This document shows positions 7,896 to 16,311 of a DNA stretch of 64,000 bases, one piece after another. A model generated the notes under the pieces. It made no database searches, was not told the DNA's origin, and worked only from the letters and a program-made list of their open reading frames with translations. Source of the stretch: SKKC01 sp046542845 (lineage in GTDB: Bacteria > Spirochaetota > Spirochaetia > DSM-27196 > SKKC01); NCBI GenBank assembly GCA_046542845.1, contig JBKHAN010000007.1, positions 1-64,000 of the forward strand, read 5' to 3'. Position 1 is the stretch's first letter; every line of letters begins with the position of its first letter. The position numbers and the translations under genes are program-made.

Positions 7896-8476
7896 TCAAC
7901 AGTCTCGAGGGAACGCTCAGTTCACACGGAGCTGATTTTGTGAGACTGAAGGTCGGCGGTTTGGAGTTTCACCTTGAGACGTCGGAGCAGACGGTACGCT
8001 CACTTCCGAACACTGGTTCTGAGGTCCGGCTTCTGACCTATCTGTACGTACGTGAAGACATGCTGAGACTCTACGGTTTTTCCCGGGAAATGGAGCGCTC
8101 GCTTTTTCTGCAGTTGCTGACCGTGAGTGGAATTGGGCCCAAACAGGCGCTCAAACTTCTTACAGCTGCACCTGCTGAACGCCTGCTGGGAATGCTTGAA
8201 AGCGAGGACGTCGACGCGCTCGCTTCGCTTCCCGGCCTCGGGAAAAAAACCGCGGGTAAGATAGTGCTTCAACTACGCGGAAAACTTACCCAGGATACAG
8301 AATCCGGCGGTGGGACCTGGGATGATCTGGTGTCCGGCCTTGTTGAGATGGGGTACGATAAAGCGCACGCTACGAAAGCCGTGCAGCAGGCAGCCGCCGA
8401 AGCCGCCTCCGAAGGCGTCGAGGGCGCGGCGCTCGAACGGGATGTATTCCGACGTGCGTTACTTTCGCTGGGGTAG
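7892..8476 (+). CDS. ruvA: Holliday junction branch migration protein RuvA
   Basis: Binds four-way junctions and loads the RuvB motor. The 194 residues have the N-terminal OB-fold (INSLEGTLSSHGADFVRLKV), tandem helix-hairpin-helix motifs (TVSGIGPKQALKLL near 74-87 and SLPGLGKKTAGKIVLQL near 110-126) and a C-terminal three-helix domain that contacts RuvB. Size is normal. It overlaps ruvC by four bases and abuts ruvB directly. Confidence 0.97.
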   Translation: MINSLEGTLSSHGADFVRLKVGGLEFHLETSEQTVRSLPNTGSEVRLLTYLYVREDMLRLYGFSREMERSLFLQLLTVSGIGPKQALKLLTAAPAERLLGMLESEDVDALASLPGLGKKTAGKIVLQLRGKLTQDTESGGGTWDDLVSGLVEMGYDKAHATKAVQQAAAEAASEGVEGAALERDVFRRALLSLG

Positions 8477-9520
8477 GTGGGGATGAACGATTTTGAAGAC
8501 GGCATTCTCAACAGCGACATGCGCGACGATGAACAGTTTGAAGTGCGTCTGCGCCCACAGAGGCTCGAAGAGTTTCAGGGCCAGACAGCGGTTAAGGATA
8601 ACCTCAAGGTTTTTGTGTCGGCGGCGCTCGGTCGACAGTCGGCTCTGGATCATGTCTTTTTAAGCGGCCCTCCCGGCCTGGGCAAGACGACGCTTGCCGG
8701 AATACTTGCTCAGGAAATGGGAGCAGAATTCAAGGTAACCTCCGCACCCGCTCTGGAGAAGCCCAAGGATCTCGCCGGATTGCTCACGTCCATGAGCGAC
8801 GGAGCGCTTTTTTTTATCGACGAGATACACCGCTTGAAGCCGGCGATTGAGGAGATGCTTTACATCGCCATGGAAGACTACGAACTCGACTGGATTATAG
8901 GCCAGGGACCGGCTGCCCGTAACATTCGTATCCCGCTTCCGCCGTTTACCCTGCTTGGTGCCACAACGAAACCGGGAAAGGTAGCGGGTCCACTCTACAG
9001 CCGTTTTGGCATTACCGTTCGACTTGAGCTGTACAGCGAAGAGGAGATTCTCCTTGTTCTACACCGCTCAGCAAAACTGCTTGGCATACCATGCACCGAC
9101 GAGGCGCTTCGCATGCTCGCTCGAAGCTCGCGCGGAACACCTCGCGTCGCCAACCGTCTGCTTCGGCGTGTCCGGGACTTTGCAGAGGTTCTCCACGACG
9201 GAACCATACAGGCATCCGTGGTCGAACAGGCACTTGAGCGGTTGTATATAGATTCCATAGGCCTCGAACGACACGACAGGGAAATACTCAGGACCATTAT
9301 CAAGAACTACGGTGGAGGCCCGGTCGGAGCTGAAACCCTCGCGATATCAGTCGGTGAATCGATAGATACCCTCGAAGACTTCTATGAACCGTATCTGATC
9401 CGCAGCGGGCTTCTGAAACGGACACCACGAGGTCGGATGGTTACACCCCAGGCATACGTGCATCTGGGCATTCCGCAACCGGGAACACAGGACAATGGAA
9501 ACGAACAGCTTCTCTTTTGA
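8477..9520 (+). CDS. ruvB: Holliday junction branch migration ATPase RuvB
   Basis: Hexameric AAA+ motor that drives branch migration with RuvA. It has 347 residues: Walker A SGPPGLGKTTLAG near residues 63-75, Walker B ALFFIDEIHRL near 113-123, a sensor LLGATTKPG, and a C-terminal winged helix ending near RGRMVTPQAYVHLG. The start may be GTG 8477, immediately after the ruvA stop, or ATG 8483, which has GGGTAGG at about five bases; the difference is two residues. The 3' end overlaps queA by 26 bases. Confidence 0.97.
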   Translation: MGMNDFEDGILNSDMRDDEQFEVRLRPQRLEEFQGQTAVKDNLKVFVSAALGRQSALDHVFLSGPPGLGKTTLAGILAQEMGAEFKVTSAPALEKPKDLAGLLTSMSDGALFFIDEIHRLKPAIEEMLYIAMEDYELDWIIGQGPAARNIRIPLPPFTLLGATTKPGKVAGPLYSRFGITVRLELYSEEEILLVLHRSAKLLGIPCTDEALRMLARSSRGTPRVANRLLRRVRDFAEVLHDGTIQASVVEQALERLYIDSIGLERHDREILRTIIKNYGGGPVGAETLAISVGESIDTLEDFYEPYLIRSGLLKRTPRGRMVTPQAYVHLGIPQPGTQDNGNEQLLF

Positions 9521-10550
9521 TCTTCCTCAGGAACTCATAGCACAGACCCCGGCTGACAGGCGGGACCAGACGCGCCTTCTCGTCAGCACCTTCGAAACCG
9601 AGGGCGAGGGGGAGCGGGTCGAGCACATGCACACGAGGGATTTTCCCGAGCATGTACCCGGCGATGCAGTTCTCGTCGTAAACGACTCAAAGGTCCGAAA
9701 ATCACGATTGCTCGCGAAACACGAGCACGGAACGACGAGTCGCGACTGCGAAGTTCTCTTTCTTTCTGCAGCCGACAGCGGTCGCGTCTGGGATGTAATG
9801 CTCGGAAAGGCCGGACGGCACCCGGAGTCGGGTGCGTATCTGCTTCCCGGTGGTCGCCGGGGTACCGTTACAGGCCGCACTGAAGATACGTTCAGGATGG
9901 AGCTCGACGAAGCGCTCGACGAACCCTGGTTTCAGCAATTCGGTCACGTGCCGCTTCCACCCTACATTAAACGCGATGATTCACTCGAGGACGAACAGCG
10001 GTATCAGACGGTGTACGCGCGGGAGTTCGGGTCGGCGGCGGCGCCAACGGCGGGTCTGCACTTCACGACCGAGATGCTTGACCGTATTCGCGAACGGGGG
10101 GTCCAGATTGCCCCGGTAACGCTGCACGTCGGTATCGGGACCTTCGCGCCAATTCGGACCGACACGGTCGAAGCGCACCACATGCACGAGGAACGGTACC
10201 ACATTACCGAGGAAACGGCTGCTGTCATAAACCGGGCCCTTGAAGACCGACGGCCGGTGGTCGCGGTGGGAACGACATCTGTTCGAACACTTGAAAGCGC
10301 CGTAACCGAATCGGGCACGATCAGGGCAGGATCCGATGCTACGAGTCTGTATATTTATCCGGGATATCAGTTCCGGGTCGTCCGAGAAATGTTCACGAAT
10401 TTCCACACACCGGGCAGCAGCCTGGTCGTTATGGTTTCGGCCTTCGCCGGAATCGAACGGATCAGACGTCTGTACCAGCTCGCGATCGAGCACCGGTACC
10501 GTTTTTTCAGCTACGGTGACGCGATGTATCTGAAAAGACGGGATCAGTAG
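9495..10550 (+). CDS. queA: S-adenosylmethionine:tRNA ribosyltransferase-isomerase QueA
   Basis: Converts preQ1 in tRNA to epoxyqueuosine by transferring the ribosyl group of S-adenosylmethionine. The 351 residues cover the family length, with LPQELIAQTPADRRDQTRLL at the start, VLVVNDSKV near 56-64, AAPTAGLHFT near 179-188, and GTTSVRTLES and FTNFHTPGSS towards the end. It overlaps the end of ruvB by 26 bases, so it is likely translated from the same mRNA. The other queuosine enzyme in the window, tgt, is at 34197. The last seven bases overlap the end of the convergent gene on the minus strand. Confidence 0.96.
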   Translation: METNSFSFDLPQELIAQTPADRRDQTRLLVSTFETEGEGERVEHMHTRDFPEHVPGDAVLVVNDSKVRKSRLLAKHEHGTTSRDCEVLFLSAADSGRVWDVMLGKAGRHPESGAYLLPGGRRGTVTGRTEDTFRMELDEALDEPWFQQFGHVPLPPYIKRDDSLEDEQRYQTVYAREFGSAAAPTAGLHFTTEMLDRIRERGVQIAPVTLHVGIGTFAPIRTDTVEAHHMHEERYHITEETAAVINRALEDRRPVVAVGTTSVRTLESAVTESGTIRAGSDATSLYIYPGYQFRVVREMFTNFHTPGSSLVVMVSAFAGIERIRRLYQLAIEHRYRFFSYGDAMYLKRRDQ

Positions 10551-11170
10551 GTCTCCGGTCCCATTTCCAGGAACTCTTCGCGCACGAGATACAGCCGCTC
10601 CAGGTGTTCGTCTATGATCGCGTTGTAGTCAAGCTCCCCGGTCTCGATCCGGTAGTTCTCGTCTACCCAGTGCTGCACCTCTTCGAGGTGTACGAAGCGA
10701 AGTTGCCACGCGCGCTCGGACCAGACCAGGGCCTCGTCCCAGTAGATACGCGCGTACTGAAACAGGTCTTCGGCATGCTCAAGACTTTCCAGGTTCAGGT
10801 CGACCCACGGATAGTTGAAGAAATACGCGTTTTGCCGGTTGTACCGATTCGCCCAGGCCAGGTACAGGTCCACGAGCAAAAGATTTACGTGCATGTTGAA
10901 CAGATATCGGTATCGCTCCCAGTCCTCTTCGTCGTCGATTCGAGCAATCGCGTTTAAGGGGTTTGCAAAGTCAGCCCGTAAGGTCTGTTCAAGCCAGTAA
11001 ATGTTCTCGTTCAGGTTCAGCGGCTGATTGTAGAACTGGCGTCGATACAGCCCATACAGCTGCTCCTTGTACAGGAGGCGGTAGGAAGACGCTGATGGGG
11101 CTGCCATGCACAGAACGATCACGAACAGAACGAGGCGGGAAATCGCATTGCGAGGTAGTTGGTATCTCAC
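10544..11170 (-). CDS. Uncharacterised exported protein
   Basis: I do not recognise this 208-residue protein. It starts with a signal peptide (hydrophobic segment near residues 12-24, likely cut near APSASS around residue 29). The mature part is mainly helical and unusually rich in Tyr, Trp, Leu, Asn and Glu, for example LNENIYWLEQTLRADFANP and VDLYLAWANRYNRQNAYFF. No enzyme motif, lipobox or repeat is evident. The start is GTG 11170. It lies 17 bases after the tmk stop, so the two form an operon. The cell location is probably periplasm; the function is unknown. Confidence 0.75.
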   Translation of the reverse strand: MRYQLPRNAISRLVLFVIVLCMAAPSASSYRLLYKEQLYGLYRRQFYNQPLNLNENIYWLEQTLRADFANPLNAIARIDDEEDWERYRYLFNMHVNLLLVDLYLAWANRYNRQNAYFFNYPWVDLNLESLEHAEDLFQYARIYWDEALVWSERAWQLRFVHLEEVQHWVDENYRIETGELDYNAIIDEHLERLYLVREEFLEMGPETY

Positions 11171-11187
11171 ATCTCAAGTATCGGACG

Positions 11188-11814
11188 TCAGTGAATACAC
11201 CTACAGACTTCCGCATGGACTTCCTCAACGGATTGCGTCCCGTCTATACGGTAAATACTGCTGCCATGGGCTGCCATATGATTCAGGGCGTGTTCATACG
11301 CTGCGAGGGTATCAAGCAGAAAAGCCTCCTGCTCGAAGATTTCCCGTTCACTGCGCATACTGAGTCGTGAAAGACAGACCGATACCGGGACGTCGAGAAA
11401 AAACAGGTGTCGTGGGACCGGCAGCTCACCATTAAAGGACAGGACCTGCTGTATTCCGCAGGTAACCCCCTGGTAGGCGAGGCTTGAGGGGAGAAACCTG
11501 TCACAGACAACGTGCACGTCCGCATCGTGCCGCGCGAGAACCCCCTGTTCCGGGTCGAACATGTGAGACCTCCGGTCCGCAGCAAAAAGGAGCGCGAGCG
11601 CATGATGATCCGCATGCGAGCGGCCGGCGAGTATGTCACGGATGTGAACCCCGACCGGCCCGTCGGTCGGCTCCCTGTCGAAGTCGACACGATGCCGCAT
11701 GCCCTTGAGGTAGGATACGAGCATTTCCGATTGAGTCGTTGTACCGGCTCCATCAAGGCCTTCGAACACGTAGAAACGATCGAGAACGCGTGACACGTTG
11801 TCTTCGGCTGCCAT
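11188..11814 (-). CDS. tmk: Thymidylate kinase with variant P-loop
   Basis: Phosphorylates dTMP to dTDP for DNA synthesis. It has 208 residues counted from ATG 11814, which is preferred over the ATG at 11850 because an AGGAGG site lies nine bases upstream. The P-loop region reads FEGLDGAGTTTQ (residues 17-28), so the usual Walker A lysine is Thr25 (codon ACA). Other family motifs are present: DREPTDGPVG near residue 47, and CDRFLPSSLAYQG with its conserved DR near 105. The C-terminal LID region SMRSEREIFEQE is arginine-rich, which may partly supply charge lost from the P-loop. It is divergent from tamB and followed by the exported protein gene. Confidence 0.9.
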   Translation of the reverse strand: MAAEDNVSRVLDRFYVFEGLDGAGTTTQSEMLVSYLKGMRHRVDFDREPTDGPVGVHIRDILAGRSHADHHALALLFAADRRSHMFDPEQGVLARHDADVHVVCDRFLPSSLAYQGVTCGIQQVLSFNGELPVPRHLFFLDVPVSVCLSRLSMRSEREIFEQEAFLLDTLAAYEHALNHMAAHGSSIYRIDGTQSVEEVHAEVCRCIH

Positions 11815-11852
11815 GTATATTCGCCTCCTGCCTTTTTTCCCTGTCTTCAATG

Positions 11853-11861
11853 TGTTACACT
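11853..11861 (+). promoter_or_regulatory. Extended -10 promoter upstream of tamB
   Basis: TGT followed by TACACT at 11856-11861 is an extended -10 of the same type as that upstream of rimP. No good -35 is seen. It lies in the 99-base divergent gap between tmk and tamB, about 52 bases before the tamB TTG start. Confidence 0.4.
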
Positions 11862-11913
11862 TGGAGAATCGGGGGAGTGGGGTGCGTAACGGGTAGCGGT
11901 AAGGTTAACTGAA

Positions 11914-14900
11914 TTGAACGTCAAGGACCAGAACCTGTTCACGAACATCCTGCAGGGTATCCTGATTATCTCGTTTGTCGGTCTTACGTTCGTTCTGTTC
12001 GGACCCGTCCAAAGGCGTGTCGCGGAGCGTATGGAGAGCCTGCACGCGGAAACGGTAGCGCTTATCGAGGCGAGGCTCGGGCGCAGCTTCTCGTATGATC
12101 GGATATCACCATCTATTTTCACCAGATTTACTATCCGCGGCGTTACGATCGGTTCCGTGGAGCAACGTGATCCGCTTCTCGAACTTGACTCACTTCAGGT
12201 TCGTTATCGGGTCCTGCCGCTTATCACCGGAAACCTGCAACGGGCGATACGGGACATCCGGCTTCAGAATACCGCGCTCAGCATCGATACGGTCGACGAC
12301 CGTGAGCTCGTTGAGCTCCTTCTCGGCGCGGTTGGGACAGACCCGGCTATCGAGACGGACCAGGAAGGACTCCTCACGGCGATTCCGGAAGGTATTACGG
12401 TATCCGGCCGGAACCTGACCGTTTCCGTCCGGGACGCAGTCGGAACCATACGCGCAAGCCGTCTGAGCTTTAACGCCCGACAGGGAGAAGGAGGGCTTGC
12501 GGTCGACGCGAACCTGAACCTCGCGGGGGAGACGGCGCTGTGGCCCGAACTCGGTCGCATAGACGCACGAGTGCGTGTTGAAACCCAGTTCGACGAGACT
12601 ATTGAGAACGTCAGCGCTCTGCTCGACGTAGCAAGCTTCGAGAGCGACCTGTTCAGTGTCAACAGACAACAGTTCCGGCTGCAAGCCGGAAACGGCGAAC
12701 TTGAGGTTCGCAAGGTCGAAGACGCTGCTCCGATCGATCTGTCACTGCAATGGACAGGGGATACGCTGGATGTGCTCGTCGACGCCGAGGAGTACAGGCT
12801 TTCGGACTTCATTCGTCTCGAGGGCGGTTGGGCGGATGCCGATCCCTGGCTCGCAAGCACCATGACCGGGAGCGCGCGCTTTCGCTGGGACAGGGAAGCC
12901 GGCACGGAGTACCTCGCCGATTTTTCAGCTCGCGTCCCGGAGAATCAGATACAGGGGGGGATAGAGTTCGACATCCGCGCCCGCGGAGATCGCTCGCTGG
13001 CTCGGGTTCCGCTTTTGCAGGTTGGAACGCCCTACGGAAGAATAATGTTCACGGGCTCCATACCCCTTCAGACGCTTCGTCCGACCGGATCGCTGCAACT
13101 CGACCGGATCGCACTCCCCGGTGCACCCGCGCTGAGTGCGTCGCTGACCGTGTCCGAAGACGACGGTGCGAGTGTATTTGAAGCGTCCCGGGTCGAATAC
13201 GAGGGCCTTCTGATCACCGACTTCGTGGGACGCGTGAATCGCACGGGCTCGCTCGTACAGCTCGACGTGTCGACTCAGCTCCCGGGCCCCGGAACTGTCA
13301 GGGCATGGGGGCGCGTTGATCTGAACTCGCCGCTCGATGCCCGCCTGTCCGCGGTCGTATCCGACGTTTCTGTACGGTCTGCAGCCGTCCCGCTCGTAGA
13401 CGCACTGCTCGATATCCCGGAACAGGTCAGCCCGGCTGCAGTTCCGGAGGGCCTCTCGCTCTCGGGTTTCGTCGACTGGCAGGGCCTGGTTCCCGAAACT
13501 CGCCGGGCCAGAGCGGAGGTTCGCGTGGAGGGCGACGGCACTCAGGAGCTCTCGTCGCAGATCACGCTTGCTGCCGAGGGAAACGAAATCGATGGTAACG
13601 TCGCTCTGAGCATTCCCGATCTCCAGTTCAGCGGTGAGTACCGTTATCGACCGACACACAGCGCGTCTCTTGAAGTCGACTCGCGTCTGATGGTTCAGGG
13701 TGTAGAGTATGACATAACCGCGATGCTCAGCGAACAATACCTGTACGTATCCGGTGGTGCAGGAATACAGGCGGAGGTTCTGTTTCCGCCGGGACAGGCG
13801 TTGTCGGCTTCTGTTCGCCTGCGCAACGTTCCCGTACCACGCTCGGCGTACACCAACGAACGCTCGCGGATTTCCGCAGACGTCGAGGGTGAGTACGCAA
13901 ACAGCGAAGACTGGAGCGCGGACGTCCGCGAGCTTAGGGTCCACGAGATTGTTCTTCCATTTCTTGAGTCGGTCAATGTTTCGGCACGGGGTAGAGCCGA
14001 CGAAGCCGGCGCCGTTGTCGAACAGCTGAGCTTTGAGGATGAGATCGGTACGCTTGAGGCGGCCGCAATCCTGCAGTGGGAGCGTGACCGGGAATTTTCG
14101 GTCGATCTTGTTGCGGACAACCCCCGCGACAGGGGCGAACGCTACGAACTGCAACTGTCGGTTTCAGACGCGGTACAGGGCAGCCTGCAGTTGCGAGACG
14201 CAGACCTCAGCCGCGCCCGAGTCGATGCCTTGTCCGGTTCGGCGGACGCAGATATTCAGATCGACGGTACCCTGGAGGCACCGGAATTCTCCGGCGACGT
14301 AACCACGAACAACGCAGTGCTCGACGGCGAAGAGCTTGAAGCGGGCGCTGCATTTTCTCTGAATCGAGATCAAATCCGGATCACCGAGTTTAACGGCAGC
14401 TACATAGGCGCACGATTTGAGAATGGAACAGCCGTGCTTTCGTCGGCGGACGAAACAGTCCTCGCAAACCTGGACACGGAAGTGCCCCTGGGCGGCGAGC
14501 TGTACGACGTTCGGGTCGAGGTCGACGGACAGGTTTACACTGACGTCGACGGTGCAGCTGCAGCAGAAACACCGGTCCTTGATCGTAACGTTGAACTTTT
14601 TGTCCGTATACGCGGATTGCCGGTTTTCGCGGACCTGCCCGACGTATGGGAGTTTAATCTTGGTCGGCGGGACGGCCGTGTCAGCATTATCGGCGGACCT
14701 GAAGAATCAATAGCCGTTGTTATTGAGGACGGGGGCGAGTTTTTCATGACCTTTTCCGATCCCCTCCCGTTGAACCTGGACGCGGATGGTATGTTCTCCG
14801 CCGGCGAAGTGGAACTGAACCTCACCGGCCTTCGTCTCGACGTAGCCACGATCCCTGATGTATTCGATTTTGGAGACGTAGCGATAACTGCAGGACGCGC

Positions 14901-16254
14901 CTCCGGCAGTCTCCGCATGACAGGACCGCTGACGGACCCGGATTTTTTCGGAACGGTGCCGATCGAGGATTTCGGCATGACAGTTTCACAGTTGCCGGAT
15001 GAGATTGGCCCCGCCGACGGCTTTCTTGTGTTTTCAGAGAAAGAAATGCGCATCCACCCGCTCGAAACACGAATCGGGCAGGCACGGGCGGAGGCTTCCG
15101 GAGTTTTTCTGATCAGCCGGTGGAACATTGAGCAGTACGAGCTGCTCGTGGAAACGAACGACGAACCGGGGGTGCGGTTCGCCGAAGATTTTGGCGGCTT
15201 TATCGTCGACGGGTACGGCAGGGGTACTTTGAGCCTGATACAAGACGGAGCCGACCTTTTACTCTCCGGAGACCTGACCGCTCACAACACCACAATGACG
15301 GTAGGGTCCGAAGGCGAGACCCGTGACGACCTACAGGCTGCTGCGAATAATCCACTTCTCGTGGACCTGACGATCACATCCGGTCGATCGGTCGAATTTC
15401 TCTGGCCGACGACGCAGCTTCCAATCCTGCGCGCCGTGACGGCTCCCGGGGCAATGGTCCGGATACAGGCTGATACGGTGCGGAATACGTTTCAGCTCGT
15501 TGGAGACGTGGAAACGCAGGGCGGGGAGCTGTTTTATCTCGACAGAACCTTTTTGATTCGCGAAGGTCTGATTCGCTTTAACGAAACCCAGGAAACCGTC
15601 GACCCGCGAGTGACGCTACGAGCCGAAACCCGGGACATTGGCCCCGATGGACCCGTACGCATTTCGATAATCGCAGAGGAAAGCCCTTTGAGTGATCTGA
15701 CGGTGAGGGCGGTAAGCGAACCACCGCTGTCGGACGAGGAACTGCTCGCCATATTCGGCGGCGGGGTCTTTGCAACGGGCGATTCCCTCGTGAGCCTCTC
15801 CGGAGCGGTTCTGGCCGGAAGCGATATCGTCAGTCAGTTCGGTGTCATCCGGAGCGTAGAAGCGGGCGTCCGAAATGCGCTGCAGCTTGACCTTTTCAGC
15901 GTACGCACGCAACTGTTTCAGAATCTCGTCCGGGGCGTCATTGACGAGCCCGCGATAGATTCCGAGGAGGCGGCAATACCAAGTCTTGGAAGGGTATTCA
16001 ATAATACCACGGTATTTCTCGGACGTTCTCTCGGTCCGGACGTGTTTGCTGAACTGCTTGTGCAGTTTCGTGCAAGTGATCCCTTCGAGGATGTCAGCGA
16101 ACGAGCCTTTGCCGGCATTGAAGTAGACAGCGAATTCAGTCTCGAGTTTGAGACACCTTTTTTCGATCTGCAGTGGAGCTTTTTTCCACGAACTCCGGAC
16201 GCATTATTCGTGCCGGATAATCAATTTACCTTTTCATGGGGCTTTACCTACTGA
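11914..16254 (+). CDS. tamB: TamB-like translocation/assembly protein (DUF490)
   Basis: Very large envelope protein (1446 residues) anchored in the inner membrane by one N-terminal helix near residues 12-31. It is predicted to span the periplasm as a long beta structure that helps outer-membrane protein insertion or lipid transport. Most of the chain is repetitive beta-rich sequence; the C-terminal 400 residues match the TamB/DUF490 domain, including the SFLIREGLIRFNETQETVDP-type region at about 1209-1230. The protein ends in an aromatic beta-signal-like tail (FTFSWGFTY). The start is TTG 11914 with AAGGT about eight bases upstream. It is followed at once by bamA and skp, and from memory the same order occurs in Borrelia, where TamB and BamA interact. 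Confidence 0.9.
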   Translation: MNVKDQNLFTNILQGILIISFVGLTFVLFGPVQRRVAERMESLHAETVALIEARLGRSFSYDRISPSIFTRFTIRGVTIGSVEQRDPLLELDSLQVRYRVLPLITGNLQRAIRDIRLQNTALSIDTVDDRELVELLLGAVGTDPAIETDQEGLLTAIPEGITVSGRNLTVSVRDAVGTIRASRLSFNARQGEGGLAVDANLNLAGETALWPELGRIDARVRVETQFDETIENVSALLDVASFESDLFSVNRQQFRLQAGNGELEVRKVEDAAPIDLSLQWTGDTLDVLVDAEEYRLSDFIRLEGGWADADPWLASTMTGSARFRWDREAGTEYLADFSARVPENQIQGGIEFDIRARGDRSLARVPLLQVGTPYGRIMFTGSIPLQTLRPTGSLQLDRIALPGAPALSASLTVSEDDGASVFEASRVEYEGLLITDFVGRVNRTGSLVQLDVSTQLPGPGTVRAWGRVDLNSPLDARLSAVVSDVSVRSAAVPLVDALLDIPEQVSPAAVPEGLSLSGFVDWQGLVPETRRARAEVRVEGDGTQELSSQITLAAEGNEIDGNVALSIPDLQFSGEYRYRPTHSASLEVDSRLMVQGVEYDITAMLSEQYLYVSGGAGIQAEVLFPPGQALSASVRLRNVPVPRSAYTNERSRISADVEGEYANSEDWSADVRELRVHEIVLPFLESVNVSARGRADEAGAVVEQLSFEDEIGTLEAAAILQWERDREFSVDLVADNPRDRGERYELQLSVSDAVQGSLQLRDADLSRARVDALSGSADADIQIDGTLEAPEFSGDVTTNNAVLDGEELEAGAAFSLNRDQIRITEFNGSYIGARFENGTAVLSSADETVLANLDTEVPLGGELYDVRVEVDGQVYTDVDGAAAAETPVLDRNVELFVRIRGLPVFADLPDVWEFNLGRRDGRVSIIGGPEESIAVVIEDGGEFFMTFSDPLPLNLDADGMFSAGEVELNLTGLRLDVATIPDVFDFGDVAITAGRASGSLRMTGPLTDPDFFGTVPIEDFGMTVSQLPDEIGPADGFLVFSEKEMRIHPLETRIGQARAEASGVFLISRWNIEQYELLVETNDEPGVRFAEDFGGFIVDGYGRGTLSLIQDGADLLLSGDLTAHNTTMTVGSEGETRDDLQAAANNPLLVDLTITSGRSVEFLWPTTQLPILRAVTAPGAMVRIQADTVRNTFQLVGDVETQGGELFYLDRTFLIREGLIRFNETQETVDPRVTLRAETRDIGPDGPVRISIIAEESPLSDLTVRAVSEPPLSDEELLAIFGGGVFATGDSLVSLSGAVLAGSDIVSQFGVIRSVEAGVRNALQLDLFSVRTQLFQNLVRGVIDEPAIDSEEAAIPSLGRVFNNTTVFLGRSLGPDVFAELLVQFRASDPFEDVSERAFAGIEVDSEFSLEFETPFFDLQWSFFPRTPDALFVPDNQFTFSWGFTY

Positions 16255-16311
16255 AGGTTAACAAAGCGCCCGCCGTCCACTATGATACGGGCAGCTATGC
16301 AAGGAGATTCT

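Noticed and set aside
12925..14154. Open frame of 409 codons opposite tamB
   Set aside because: Antisense shadow in a repetitive beta-rich gene; no supporting motif.
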